DNA of 9,150 bases, taken from positions 1 to 9,150 of the forward strand of contig JALRDG010000052.1 of the NCBI GenBank assembly GCA_023257055.1, written 5' to 3'. The notes beneath the pieces were generated by a model, which saw only the letters and a list, made by a program, of their open reading frames with translations, did not search any database and was not told the DNA's origin. This DNA is from Candidatus Saccharimonadia bacterium (lineage in GTDB: Bacteria; Patescibacteriota; Saccharimonadia; Saccharimonadales; Saccharimonadaceae). Position numbers and translations under genes: made by a program. Every line of letters begins with the position of its first letter. Within the stretch, counting starts at the first letter, position 1. Positions 1 through 4,747 of the stretch are shown piece by piece.

Positions 1-78
1 GTCAGTCAGTCCGCGGTGCGCGCTAGTCAGACGGCCGGTTCGTTCTCACAGGTGGCCATGGGTGGTTTTGGCGCCTAG
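1..78 (+). CDS. Possible C-terminal end of an unidentified protein (partial, 5' end outside window)
   Basis: Frame 1 is open from the first base to a TAG at 76-78 and would encode 25 residues rich in Ser, Gln, Ala and Gly, ending in MGGFGA. The Ser-Gln pair recurs three times with Ala or Gly around it, as in a low-complexity protein tail. There is no domain to identify. A second frame on the same strand also stays open to about position 92, so the choice of frame rests only on composition. If real, this gene is the likely source of the transcript that runs into the hairpins and the hammerhead ribozyme downstream, placing the ribozyme in its 3' untranslated region about 110 nt after the stop. 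Confidence 0.35.
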   Translation, partial: VSQSAVRASQTAGSFSQVAMGGFGA

Positions 79-80
79 GG

Positions 81-134
81 CGACTCCCTGAAAGTCGTGT
101 AATTTCTCTTGGTGAATGCTACAAAGCATCTCAC
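81..134 (+). other. Two consecutive RNA stem-loops upstream of the ribozyme
   Basis: The first hairpin pairs CGACT (81-85) with AGTCG (92-96). The second pairs GTGA+ATGCT (112-120) with AGCAT (125-129) and TCAC (131-134), with an ACAA loop and one bulged C. Neither is followed by a convincing U-run on the + strand, so they are not obvious terminators. The first hairpin shares CGACTCC and GAAAGTCGT with the stem III and cleavage-site strands of the hammerhead 100-150 nt downstream. Together with the 140-180 hairpin and the ribozyme, they make 81-247 almost continuously paired when read as RNA. Confidence 0.5.
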
Positions 135-135
135 T

Positions 136-180
136 AAAACAGGCCATGAGCCAGAGAGTTTTTCTCTGTCTCATGGCCTG
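136..180 (-). terminator. Probable intrinsic terminator of the NrtR-like gene (minus strand)
   Basis: An 11-bp perfect stem (140-150 with 170-180) is topped by a 5-bp inner stem (152-156 with 164-168) across a single C-T mismatch. On the minus strand the stem is followed by TTTT (139-136), as in a rho-independent terminator. It lies about 70 nt past the stop codon of the minus-strand Nudix-family gene. On the plus strand no U-run follows the stem, so plus-strand transcription would be expected to read on into the ribozyme. Confidence 0.55.
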
Positions 181-181
181 C

Positions 182-247
182 ACGACTCCATATGTAGACA
201 TATGCTGATGAGTCCAGGCTACTGCGGTAACCAAGGACGAAAGTCGT
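182..247 (+). ncRNA. Type III hammerhead self-cleaving ribozyme
   Basis: All catalytic-core elements are present and correctly ordered. Stem III is ACGAC (182-186) paired with GTCGT (243-247). U187 pairs with A242 (the 16.1-15.1 pair), and C188 is the cleavage-site nucleotide (triplet CUC, predicted cut between 188 and 189). Stem I is CATATG (189-194), loop TAGA, CATATG (199-204). CTGATGA follows at 205-211. Stem II is GTCC (212-215) with GGAC (235-238), and GAAA is at 239-242. Stem II extends beyond an A/AA internal loop through 217-222 with 227-232 (one C-A mismatch) to a TGCG loop. Stems I and II are closed and stem III is open, which defines type III, the arrangement of the tobacco ringspot satellite RNA ribozyme, whose stem II also begins GUCC/GGAC. 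The cut would leave an upstream RNA ending at 188. Loop-loop contacts needed for fast cleavage cannot be judged by eye. Core completeness makes chance unlikely; activity is inferred. Confidence 0.92.
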
Positions 248-248
248 A

Positions 249-926
249 TTACTCGAAACTGCGCTGCAGTGTCTCAAGAGATTGGCTCTTGAATTCATAT
301 AATTTTGCTGGGCGATGAGCACCTTCGCGCCATGTTTCGTTTGTTTCTCGAATGAGATCAAGACTGAGGAATTTTTTGCGGAAGTTGCGTTTGTCGAGCT
401 CTTTGCCGAGCGCGGCCTCATACACTGTTTGTAAGTGTGACAGGGTGAACTTCGGGGGCAGCAAACTGTAGGCGACGTTCGTATTGGCGAGTTTTGTCGC
501 GAGGCGCTCACGAGCGTAGGTGATGATATCTTTATGATCGTACGCGAGCTCTGGTAGGTCGTCTACGGGGTAAAATGCTGAAACCTCGCTGCCACCTCCA
601 TGTGTGATATCGCGTCCGCAGCCGGTGTATACCACGGAGACAGCATGGCCGCGCGGGTCACGCGCGATGGTGTCAAACGTATAGAGTTGCTCGAGATGCG
701 TAACGTCTTTATCTAGTATGGTGCCAGTCTTGCGCTTCAAAACTTCCCCAAGAGCCTGCTGGGTGGTTTGACCGGCTGCGTTGTATCCGCCAGGAAGTGC
801 CCATGCACCTTTGAACGGCGCCGCACTACGACGTATCAATAGTACGTCGAGCGAGTTGTTATTCATCTGGAATAGTACTGCGTCGACGGTGAGTGTTGGT
901 GGGGTGTACGGGGTCGTAAACTTCAT
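249..926 (-). CDS. NrtR-like transcriptional regulator (degenerate Nudix domain plus winged helix)
   Basis: The protein has 225 residues, the usual length for NrtR-type regulators. The Nudix-fold part (about 1-140) keeps the ALPGG entry at 43-47, but the catalytic box is lost. In the pattern Gx5Ex7REUxEExGU, the first Glu is Q53, RE is E61-V62, and the metal-binding EE pair is R65-K66. The C-terminal part (about 150-225) has the NrtR winged-helix pattern: LLPPKFTLSHLQ, then YEAALG, LDKRNFRKKF and RPAKLYEF. In characterised NrtR proteins the dead Nudix domain senses ADP-ribose and the helix represses NAD-biosynthesis genes. Here the target is unknown and no NAD gene is nearby. The ATG at 926 lies 6 nt behind a TATACT hexamer, so the mRNA is probably leaderless. 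It is divergent from the ABC exporter gene and convergent with the ribozyme. A weakly active Nudix hydrolase is the less likely alternative. Confidence 0.88.
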   Translation of the reverse strand: MKFTTPYTPPTLTVDAVLFQMNNNSLDVLLIRRSAAPFKGAWALPGGYNAAGQTTQQALGEVLKRKTGTILDKDVTHLEQLYTFDTIARDPRGHAVSVVYTGCGRDITHGGGSEVSAFYPVDDLPELAYDHKDIITYARERLATKLANTNVAYSLLPPKFTLSHLQTVYEAALGKELDKRNFRKKFLSLDLIRETNETWREGAHRPAKLYEFKSQSLETLQRSFE

Positions 927-929
927 AGT

Positions 930-946
930 GTAAGTATAGCACTAAC
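930..946 (-). promoter_or_regulatory. Promoter -10 of the NrtR-like gene within an inverted repeat (possible autoregulatory operator)
   Basis: TATACT on the minus strand (938-933) lies 6 nt before the ATG, which puts the transcript start at or next to the start codon. The hexamer is inside an imperfect inverted repeat, GTAAGT-N5-ACTAAC (5 of 6 positions symmetric), and a wider AGTG/CACT pair flanks it. NrtR-family regulators bind palindromes in their own and neighbouring promoters, so this is a candidate operator. The repeat is short and could be chance. Confidence 0.4.
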
Positions 947-1004
947 TCGATACAGCGTGTATGATTCATGGCGATAAAACTCGACGGTGATACCGAGGGT
1001 GACG

Positions 1005-1010
1005 TATACT
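1005..1010 (+). promoter_or_regulatory. -10 element of the ABC exporter gene
   Basis: TATACT lies 13 nt before the ATG at 1024, predicting a 5' leader of only about 7 nt and no room for a Shine-Dalgarno sequence. TCGACG (981-986) at 18 nt spacing is a weak -35 match. Confidence 0.5.
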
Positions 1011-1023
1011 ACGAAACGAACCT

Positions 1024-2838
1024 ATGACAAAAGAGACAAAAAAGATGACGCATCGCCAAAGAGTAAGAGGTATTCTTGGCGTAGCGAGGGAATCTGCCGC
1101 GGCAGCGCCATTTGCCATGGTCGTAAAGATTGTCGGTACGGTAATTTCTGCCGGGCTACCTATCGTCACTACGTACTTTGCGGCTCTGACGACGACCGCC
1201 TTAGCTGATGCGTACGCTGGTGACGACACGGCAGGAGAACGAGCGATTACCTATGTCATTATCACGGCCGCTCTTGGAGTACTGATGACTGCATGGAGTA
1301 GCTTTGAGCAGTATGTGAATGCTTATTCAAAGTATGCGATTGATGCTGCTATGAGCGACAGAATGTACGATCACTTCCTTAATCTTGATTATTGGCAGTA
1401 CGACGACAAAAAAATCGTTGACATGTTCGATCGTGCAAAACAGTTTGCTCAATTTTTTTCATATGTATTCGATAGTTTATCGAGTATTTTTAGAGATGTC
1501 ATTACGATGATATTTGCTCTGATTGCCTTGTCGCTAGTGAATTGGTGGCTAGCGCTTATCGTACTAGTGGCTGTCATACCGGGTATTATTATTCAATTCC
1601 GATTATCTCGTTTGCAGACTAGCCATTGGAACAGCACTGTAGAAGCACGACGTGCACGTAATAATATCGAATGGAATTTACTTGAGCCGCGAGCTATTGC
1701 GGAAATCAAACTTTACGGATTGGCAAGTCACCTATTGCAGCTGCGCCAAAAGTACCGCGACAAAGACGAAAAGAACCGGTTGGCGTTCGAGCGTCAGTTT
1801 ATCCCGAAACGTCTCAGTGGCGACATATTGGAGGCTGTTGCTGAAGTTGTCGTATTGGTATATACGGCTCTGCAGATTGTCGCGCGTGAGCAGCCAATCG
1901 GACAATTTCTCTATGTCCAGCAAATTACCTCACGGGCGTTTTCTTCGCTGCGGAGTTTCGTGGGGTCATTAAACAATGTCGACGAAGACATTGCCAACCT
2001 GTTCGATTACAGAGAGTTCATGGAATTACCTGGAGCGGCGCATCAACAGAAGCGTTTAAGCATGCCGCCAAAGGAAATTACTTTCGAAAATATATCGTTT
2101 ACGTATCCCGGAACGGAAAATTCGGTGCTTCAAAATATTTCCATGACGATACGGTCTGGAGATCGTATAGCGATCGTTGGCGAAAATGGAGCAGGAAAGT
2201 CTACCTTCATAAAGATACTATTAGGACTATATAAGCCGACTCAGGGTGTCGTGACGCTTGATGGTAAAAATCTCCATGCATATGATCCGGCAAGTTGGCA
2301 TAAATATCTGGCAGTGTTGCAACAAGATTTTCAGTCGTATACTTTTACGACCGCCCGCAGCAACATCGTGTTTGGCAATATCGCGGCGAAATATTCAAAT
2401 GAGAAATTGGTTGCCGCGGCAAAGCAGGCCGAAGCACAGGAATTCTTGGAAAAATTGCCGAAAAGTTACGACACATTGATGGGTAAATGGATGGAACATA
2501 CTGATGGCACGAGCGGCGTAAGTCTTTCTGGTGGTCAATGGCAGCGGCTAGCGCTAGCTCGTAATTTCTATCGTGACAGTCCAATCATTATTCTCGATGA
2601 ACCGACCAGTGCGATCGACGCCCTAGCTGAGTCGCGCATATTTAAGCGGTTGTTCGCCGACAAGAGGCGGACGGTTGTTGCGATAAGTCATCGCTTAAGT
2701 ACTGTAGAAAAGGCAGATATAATCTATATGTTTGAGGCGGGGCAGATTGTCGAGCAGGGAACGTATGATGAGCTGGTTGCAAACCGGGGTCGCTTTTATC
2801 GCATGTTTGAGTCGCAAATAGTCCGTGATATAAAATAG
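1024..2838 (+). CDS. ABC exporter half-transporter (type I, membrane domain fused to ATPase domain)
   Basis: The 604 residues fit the family norm of about 580-620. An N-terminal membrane domain has hydrophobic stretches around 28-60, 74-95, 157-192 and 268-287. The ATP-binding domain starts near 350 and carries every motif: Walker A GENGAGKS (386-393, Lys392), Q-loop near Gln433/434, signature SLSGGQ (500-505), Walker B IIILDE (521-526, Glu526 as catalytic base), D-loop SAIDA and switch His556. The single ATPase domain means it works as a homodimer or with a partner half. ABC halves of this MsbA/multidrug type move lipids, peptides or drugs out of the cell; the cargo cannot be read from sequence. 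It is divergent from the NrtR-like regulator, which may control it. The start at 1024 is chosen for its promoter spacing; ATG 1045 is an alternative. The stop codon lies inside the terminator palindrome. Confidence 0.95.
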   Translation: MTKETKKMTHRQRVRGILGVARESAAAAPFAMVVKIVGTVISAGLPIVTTYFAALTTTALADAYAGDDTAGERAITYVIITAALGVLMTAWSSFEQYVNAYSKYAIDAAMSDRMYDHFLNLDYWQYDDKKIVDMFDRAKQFAQFFSYVFDSLSSIFRDVITMIFALIALSLVNWWLALIVLVAVIPGIIIQFRLSRLQTSHWNSTVEARRARNNIEWNLLEPRAIAEIKLYGLASHLLQLRQKYRDKDEKNRLAFERQFIPKRLSGDILEAVAEVVVLVYTALQIVAREQPIGQFLYVQQITSRAFSSLRSFVGSLNNVDEDIANLFDYREFMELPGAAHQQKRLSMPPKEITFENISFTYPGTENSVLQNISMTIRSGDRIAIVGENGAGKSTFIKILLGLYKPTQGVVTLDGKNLHAYDPASWHKYLAVLQQDFQSYTFTTARSNIVFGNIAAKYSNEKLVAAAKQAEAQEFLEKLPKSYDTLMGKWMEHTDGTSGVSLSGGQWQRLALARNFYRDSPIIILDEPTSAIDALAESRIFKRLFADKRRTVVAISHRLSTVEKADIIYMFEAGQIVEQGTYDELVANRGRFYRMFESQIVRDIK

Positions 2839-2862
2839 AACCCGAATTCGGGTTCTATTTTA
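2831..2862. terminator. Bidirectional intrinsic terminator, perfect 32-nt palindrome
   Basis: The 16-bp arms 2831-2846 and 2847-2862 are perfectly complementary around GAATTC. An A-rich outer end on one side and a T-run on the other give a U-tract in both directions. It contains the ABC exporter's TAG stop (2836-2838) and lies 18 bp from the convergent RRM gene's stop, so it can end transcription of both. Confidence 0.85.
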
Positions 2863-2870
2863 ATAGCGTT

Positions 2871-2886
2871 TGGTAGTATACTACCA
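2871..2886 (-). terminator. Perfect 16-nt palindrome over the RRM gene stop codon
   Basis: TGGTAGTATACTACCA is self-complementary (6-bp stem with a TATA loop as RNA). It includes the TAG of the minus-strand RRM gene at 2883-2881. No U-run follows directly, so it probably adds to the larger palindrome next door as a 3'-end hairpin rather than acting alone. Confidence 0.4.
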
Positions 2887-3213
2887 GCTGCGCTGACGGA
2901 ATGAACCGCCACCGTTGCCGCCGCGATCGTTGTTGCCGCTGAATTCGCGACGTGGACGATCCTCTTTGGCGCGGGCAAGGCCCACGTTGATGGTTCGACC
3001 GTCAAGGTCTTTGCCATCGAGCTGATCAACAGCTTTTTGGTTGTCGTCTTCGTTGACGTATTCTACGAAGCCGAAGCCTTTCGAACGTCCGCTATCACGA
3101 TCAGTGATAACACGGGCGCTTTCTACTGGGCCAATTTGCTCAAAGAAAGCTTTGAGCGTATCGTCAGTCGTTGCATATGCAAGGCTGCCGATAAAAAGAT
3201 TTTGCTTAGACAT
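2881..3213 (-). CDS. Small RRM RNA-binding protein with Arg/Gly-rich tail
   Basis: The 110-residue protein has one RNA recognition motif (about 5-80) and a basic, Gly-rich tail (82-110) with RPRR, DRGGNGGG and RQRSW. Both RRM signatures are intact: RNP2 LFIGSL (6-11) and RNP1 KGFGFVEY (45-52), with aromatic residues at the RNA-stacking positions. The layout matches bacterial single-RRM proteins such as the cyanobacterial Rbp family, which bind RNA and are often cold-induced; no target is evident here. The start at 3213 opens exactly where the RRM fold begins (MSKQNLFIG) and follows the AAGGTG-like sequence by about 11 nt. An upstream in-frame ATG at 3261 would add 16 unrelated residues and is less likely. 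Unlike its neighbours the gene has a long untranslated leader. It is convergent with the ABC exporter gene. Confidence 0.93.
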   Translation of the reverse strand: MSKQNLFIGSLAYATTDDTLKAFFEQIGPVESARVITDRDSGRSKGFGFVEYVNEDDNQKAVDQLDGKDLDGRTINVGLARAKEDRPRREFSGNNDRGGNGGGSFRQRSW

Positions 3214-3300
3214 AAAGCCAAAGGCACCTTTCCTCTTAGTTGTTCTGTGCCAGAATGCCATGTTCGAACGGACCAGAGGACCATATAGGTACCTATCGTG
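3214..3300 (-). promoter_or_regulatory. 5' leader of the RRM gene with a 12-bp palindrome
   Basis: The minus strand upstream of the RRM start contains GAGG and AAGGTG (purine-rich ribosome-binding candidates), a small TTCTG/CAGAA hairpin (3243-3255) and a perfect palindrome ATAGGTACCTAT (3285-3296). No close -35/-10 pair is visible near the ATG, so the promoter lies further upstream and a leader of 80 nt or more is likely. Bacterial RRM and cold-shock genes are often controlled through such leaders; that is inference here. Confidence 0.4.
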
Positions 3301-3367
3301 ACTTAACGTTTTCGCATGTTTTTTCTAACATTCTCTATTTAAGCATGTATGCTCAAGAATTACTATA

Positions 3368-3616
3368 CTAAATTGTTGAAAAAACAATTCTTGCAATTGC
3401 AACAAGTGCCAACCCGAAAAAGACCGTATTAAGAACGGCAGGTTGTAGTGCTTGTTTTTTGTACGAAAGGATTGCGAGTAATGCAGATCCAACGAGTGTC
3501 AAGCCGTGATAGGTGATGGAATTTCCGCCGGCAAGACCAGTAGAGAGGAGCGCGTATCCACTTAAAATAAGGATAACGCCCATCCAACCTACATATTCTA
3601 CTACTTTTTTACTCAT
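3368..3616 (-). CDS. Small three-helix membrane protein, CBU_0592-like
   Basis: The 82-residue protein is almost wholly hydrophobic, with three predicted membrane helices at about 7-28, 35-52 and 58-80. Short loops carry Gly-Asn-Ser before helix 2 and Lys-Lys-Gln between helices 2 and 3. The pattern VGWMGVILILSGYALLS, then NSITYHGLTLVGS and a late PAVLNTVFF, resembles the CBU_0592-like family of uncharacterised small membrane proteins; I recognise this by pattern only. No catalytic residues are visible and the function is unknown. The ATG at 3616 lies 7 nt behind TATAGT, so a leaderless message is likely. The RRM gene follows in the same direction after a gap of about 150 bp, so the two might share a transcript. 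Confidence 0.8.
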   Translation of the reverse strand: MSKKVVEYVGWMGVILILSGYALLSTGLAGGNSITYHGLTLVGSALLAILSYKKQALQPAVLNTVFFGLALVAIARIVFSTI

Positions 3617-3623
3617 TATACAA

Positions 3624-3629
3624 ACTATA
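3624..3629 (-). promoter_or_regulatory. -10 element of the small membrane protein gene
   Basis: TATAGT on the minus strand stands 7 nt before the ATG at 3616, consistent with leaderless transcription. No good -35 is visible at 16-18 nt spacing. Confidence 0.4.
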
Positions 3630-3646
3630 GCACAATACTATGCCGC

Positions 3647-3674
3647 TTGCGTTTATTTGGCGAAGGTGTATGAT
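3647..3674 (+). promoter_or_regulatory. Promoter of the candidate small RNA
   Basis: TTGCGT (3647-3652), a 16-bp spacer and TATGAT (3669-3674) predict a start near 3681. No ORF longer than about 14 codons begins there, which points to a non-coding transcript. Confidence 0.5.
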
Positions 3675-3680
3675 AAGGGT

Positions 3681-3800
3681 AAGCTGGTACGCATCGGGGT
3701 GCCGCCATTGTTAAAATAAACATATAAAAACAAACCAGCGCCCCTGGGTGGGCGCGTAGCAGCCAGCAAAATGCCACTCTATCCAACTGAGTGGTTTTTT
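3681..3800 (+). ncRNA. Candidate small structured RNA between promoter and terminator
   Basis: A promoter-like pair upstream and a clear terminator at 3774-3800 bracket about 120 nt with no plausible ORF. The interval can fold on itself. GCTGG (3683-3687) can close with CCAGC (3763-3767). Inside, GCGCCC (3738-3743) pairs with GGGCGC (3750-3755), or alternatively its GCGCCCC stretch (3738-3744) pairs with GGGGTGC (3696-3702). Competing helices like these occur in regulatory RNAs. I could not match it to 6S, SRP, RNase P or tmRNA. It may equally be an untranslated remnant. On the minus strand, the GCGCCC hairpin is followed by a T-rich run and could act as a terminator. Confidence 0.35.
3774..3800 (+). 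terminator. Intrinsic terminator upstream of tRNA-Ala
   Basis: CCACTC (3774-3779) pairs with GAGTGG (3789-3794) across a 9-nt loop and is followed at once by TTTTTT (3795-3800). Read on the minus strand, the hairpin spells CTCAGTTGGATAGAG, which is a standard tRNA D-arm sequence, so it may derive from a broken tRNA gene. Confidence 0.75.
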
Positions 3801-3802
3801 GT

Positions 3803-3808
3803 TACAAT
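3803..3808 (+). promoter_or_regulatory. -10 element of tRNA-Ala
   Basis: TACAAT lies 13 nt before the first tRNA base. It follows directly on the upstream terminator, so the tRNA seems to have its own promoter. No clear -35 is seen. Confidence 0.45.
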
Positions 3809-3821
3809 TACCTACGTACTT

Positions 3822-3898
3822 GGGGCATTAGCTCATTTGGCTAGAGCGCTTCGCTGGCAGCGAAGAGGTGAGCGGTTCGAATCCGCTATGCTCCACCA
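3822..3898 (+). tRNA. tRNA-Ala (anticodon GGC), CCA encoded
   Basis: A full cloverleaf is present. The acceptor stem is 3822-3828 with 3888-3894, the D-arm GCTC/GAGC (3831-3834 with 3844-3847), and the anticodon arm CTTCG/CGAAG with loop CTGGCAG. The anticodon GGC is at 3856-3858. The T-arm AGCGG/CCGCT carries TTCGAAT in the loop. The third acceptor pair is G-U, the universal identity signal for alanyl-tRNA synthetase. Discriminator A3895 and CCA (3896-3898) are encoded. The terminator overlaps the CCA end. Confidence 0.98.
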
Positions 3899-3935
3899 AA
3901 GTAAAAACTCGATTTTCGGATCGGGTTTTTACTTT
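3898..3935 (+). terminator. Intrinsic terminator of tRNA-Ala
   Basis: A 15-bp stem (3898-3912 with 3921-3935, one T-G wobble) has an 8-nt loop. Its 3' arm contains TTTTT and ends in ACTTT. The stem begins at the last base of the tRNA's CCA. Its A/T symmetry would let it work in both directions. Confidence 0.75.
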
Positions 3936-3989
3936 GGTAAATATTTACAGCTCGGCGAAGTTGTCGACCTATAGGGCACGTGAAATGAA

Positions 3990-4002
3990 ATTGTGTCACA
4001 AT
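3990..4002. promoter_or_regulatory. 13-nt inverted repeat just upstream of pgl
   Basis: ATTGTG-T-CACAAT is a perfect inverted repeat with a one-base centre, too tight for an RNA hairpin and typical of a protein-binding site. It ends 6 nt before the chosen pgl start, and its right half, CACAAT, is where a -10 element would lie. It may be an operator over the promoter; chance cannot be excluded for a site this short. Confidence 0.35.
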
Positions 4003-4008
4003 AAAAAC

Positions 4009-4734
4009 ATGCCCAACCTTCATTCCTTTGATACTACCGACCAGCTTGCTAGCGAAGTTGCACGTATGACGATTGACACTCTCATGGAAATACTCCGATC
4101 CAGAGGGGCTGCAATATGGATTCTTGCGGGCGGTACTTCGCCACTTGCGGCATACCGCTACATTGCCGAGCACTATTCAGCCGCCCTTGATTGGTCCAAG
4201 GTGACGATTATCCTTGGTGATGAACGAATGGTTGCCCCGGATCGACCGGATTCGAACTGGCGGCAAATTCGCGAAGCACTTTTTGTTAATAATGCATTTA
4301 ATCAGGCTCATCAAATTCTACCAGACACTTCCATGCCAGCCGACATGACTGCTCGGGTGTACGAAGAAAAGGTACGTGAGGAGTTACATCGGATCGGCCC
4401 TAAGGCGACGATTGCTTGGCTCGGTATGGGAGAAGATGGCCATACGTTATCATTGTTCCCTGATCATCAAGATAGTCGACCGACGGAAAGTCTCGTCGTG
4501 CCGGTATATAATTCGCCGAAGCCGCCTAGTGAGCGCATCTCTCTTACGGCAAATGCTCTAACGGGAGTGCGGGTGGCTTTCGTTTTTGCGACCGGGCAAG
4601 CGAAACAACATGCACTACAGCGAGCACTACGGGAAGGCGACCTTCCGATTGCGCAAGTAGCTCACCATGTGAAGTCTAATGGCGGTATGGCGCATTGGTT
4701 CGTTGACAGGGACGCATACCCTTCGGCAATGTAA
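4009..4734 (+). CDS. pgl: 6-phosphogluconolactonase
   Basis: The enzyme hydrolyses 6-phospho-gluconolactone to 6-phosphogluconate in the oxidative pentose phosphate pathway, in the cytoplasm. The 241 residues match the usual size. Family motifs are in order: phosphate-binding LAGGTSPLAAY (39-49), GDER (70-73), DSN (81-83), LGMGEDGHTLSLFP (138-151, His145 as likely catalytic base), then PKPPSERISLT (170-180). The GEDGHTLSLFP form separates it from the related glucosamine-6-phosphate deaminase, which has a GxNGHxAFNEP-type motif. The frame stays open back to 3868, but a start there would overlap tRNA-Ala. ATG 4009 gives the family's normal N-terminus (MPNLHSFD); ATG 3985 is possible. No other pathway gene is in the window. 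A separate promoter for the next gene suggests it is transcribed alone. Confidence 0.92.
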   Translation: MPNLHSFDTTDQLASEVARMTIDTLMEILRSRGAAIWILAGGTSPLAAYRYIAEHYSAALDWSKVTIILGDERMVAPDRPDSNWRQIREALFVNNAFNQAHQILPDTSMPADMTARVYEEKVREELHRIGPKATIAWLGMGEDGHTLSLFPDHQDSRPTESLVVPVYNSPKPPSERISLTANALTGVRVAFVFATGQAKQHALQRALREGDLPIAQVAHHVKSNGGMAHWFVDRDAYPSAM

Positions 4735-4747
4735 AAGCCGGCCCGTG

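Noticed and set aside
81..98. A second hammerhead ribozyme upstream
   Set aside because: It shares stem III strands with the real one but has no CUGAUGA core and no stem I or II; at most a relic.
46..234. Minus-strand ORF of 62 codons across the hairpin and ribozyme region
   Set aside because: It runs through a complete hammerhead and a terminator hairpin, lacks protein-like composition and has no promoter or ribosome-binding signal.
1282..1288. CTGATGA core match inside the ABC exporter gene
   Set aside because: No GAAA with matching stems follows; it is coding sequence and the match is by chance.
3214..3261. Upstream start of the RRM protein at 3261
   Set aside because: The 16 extra residues lie before the RRM fold, and the start at 3213 has the better ribosome-binding context.
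3738..3767. SRP (4.5S) RNA, because of AGCAGCC near a GC-rich hairpin
   Set aside because: The partner strand and GGAA-type loop required for the SRP core are missing.
3702..3822. A complete tRNA gene on the minus strand around the D-arm-like sequence
   Set aside because: No acceptor stem, anticodon arm or TTCGAAT loop fits; the GCGCCC hairpin in the expected T-arm place has the wrong stem and loop lengths.
3868..4008. N-terminal extension of pgl starting at 3868
   Set aside because: It would overlap tRNA-Ala and its terminator, and the extra residues do not resemble the family.
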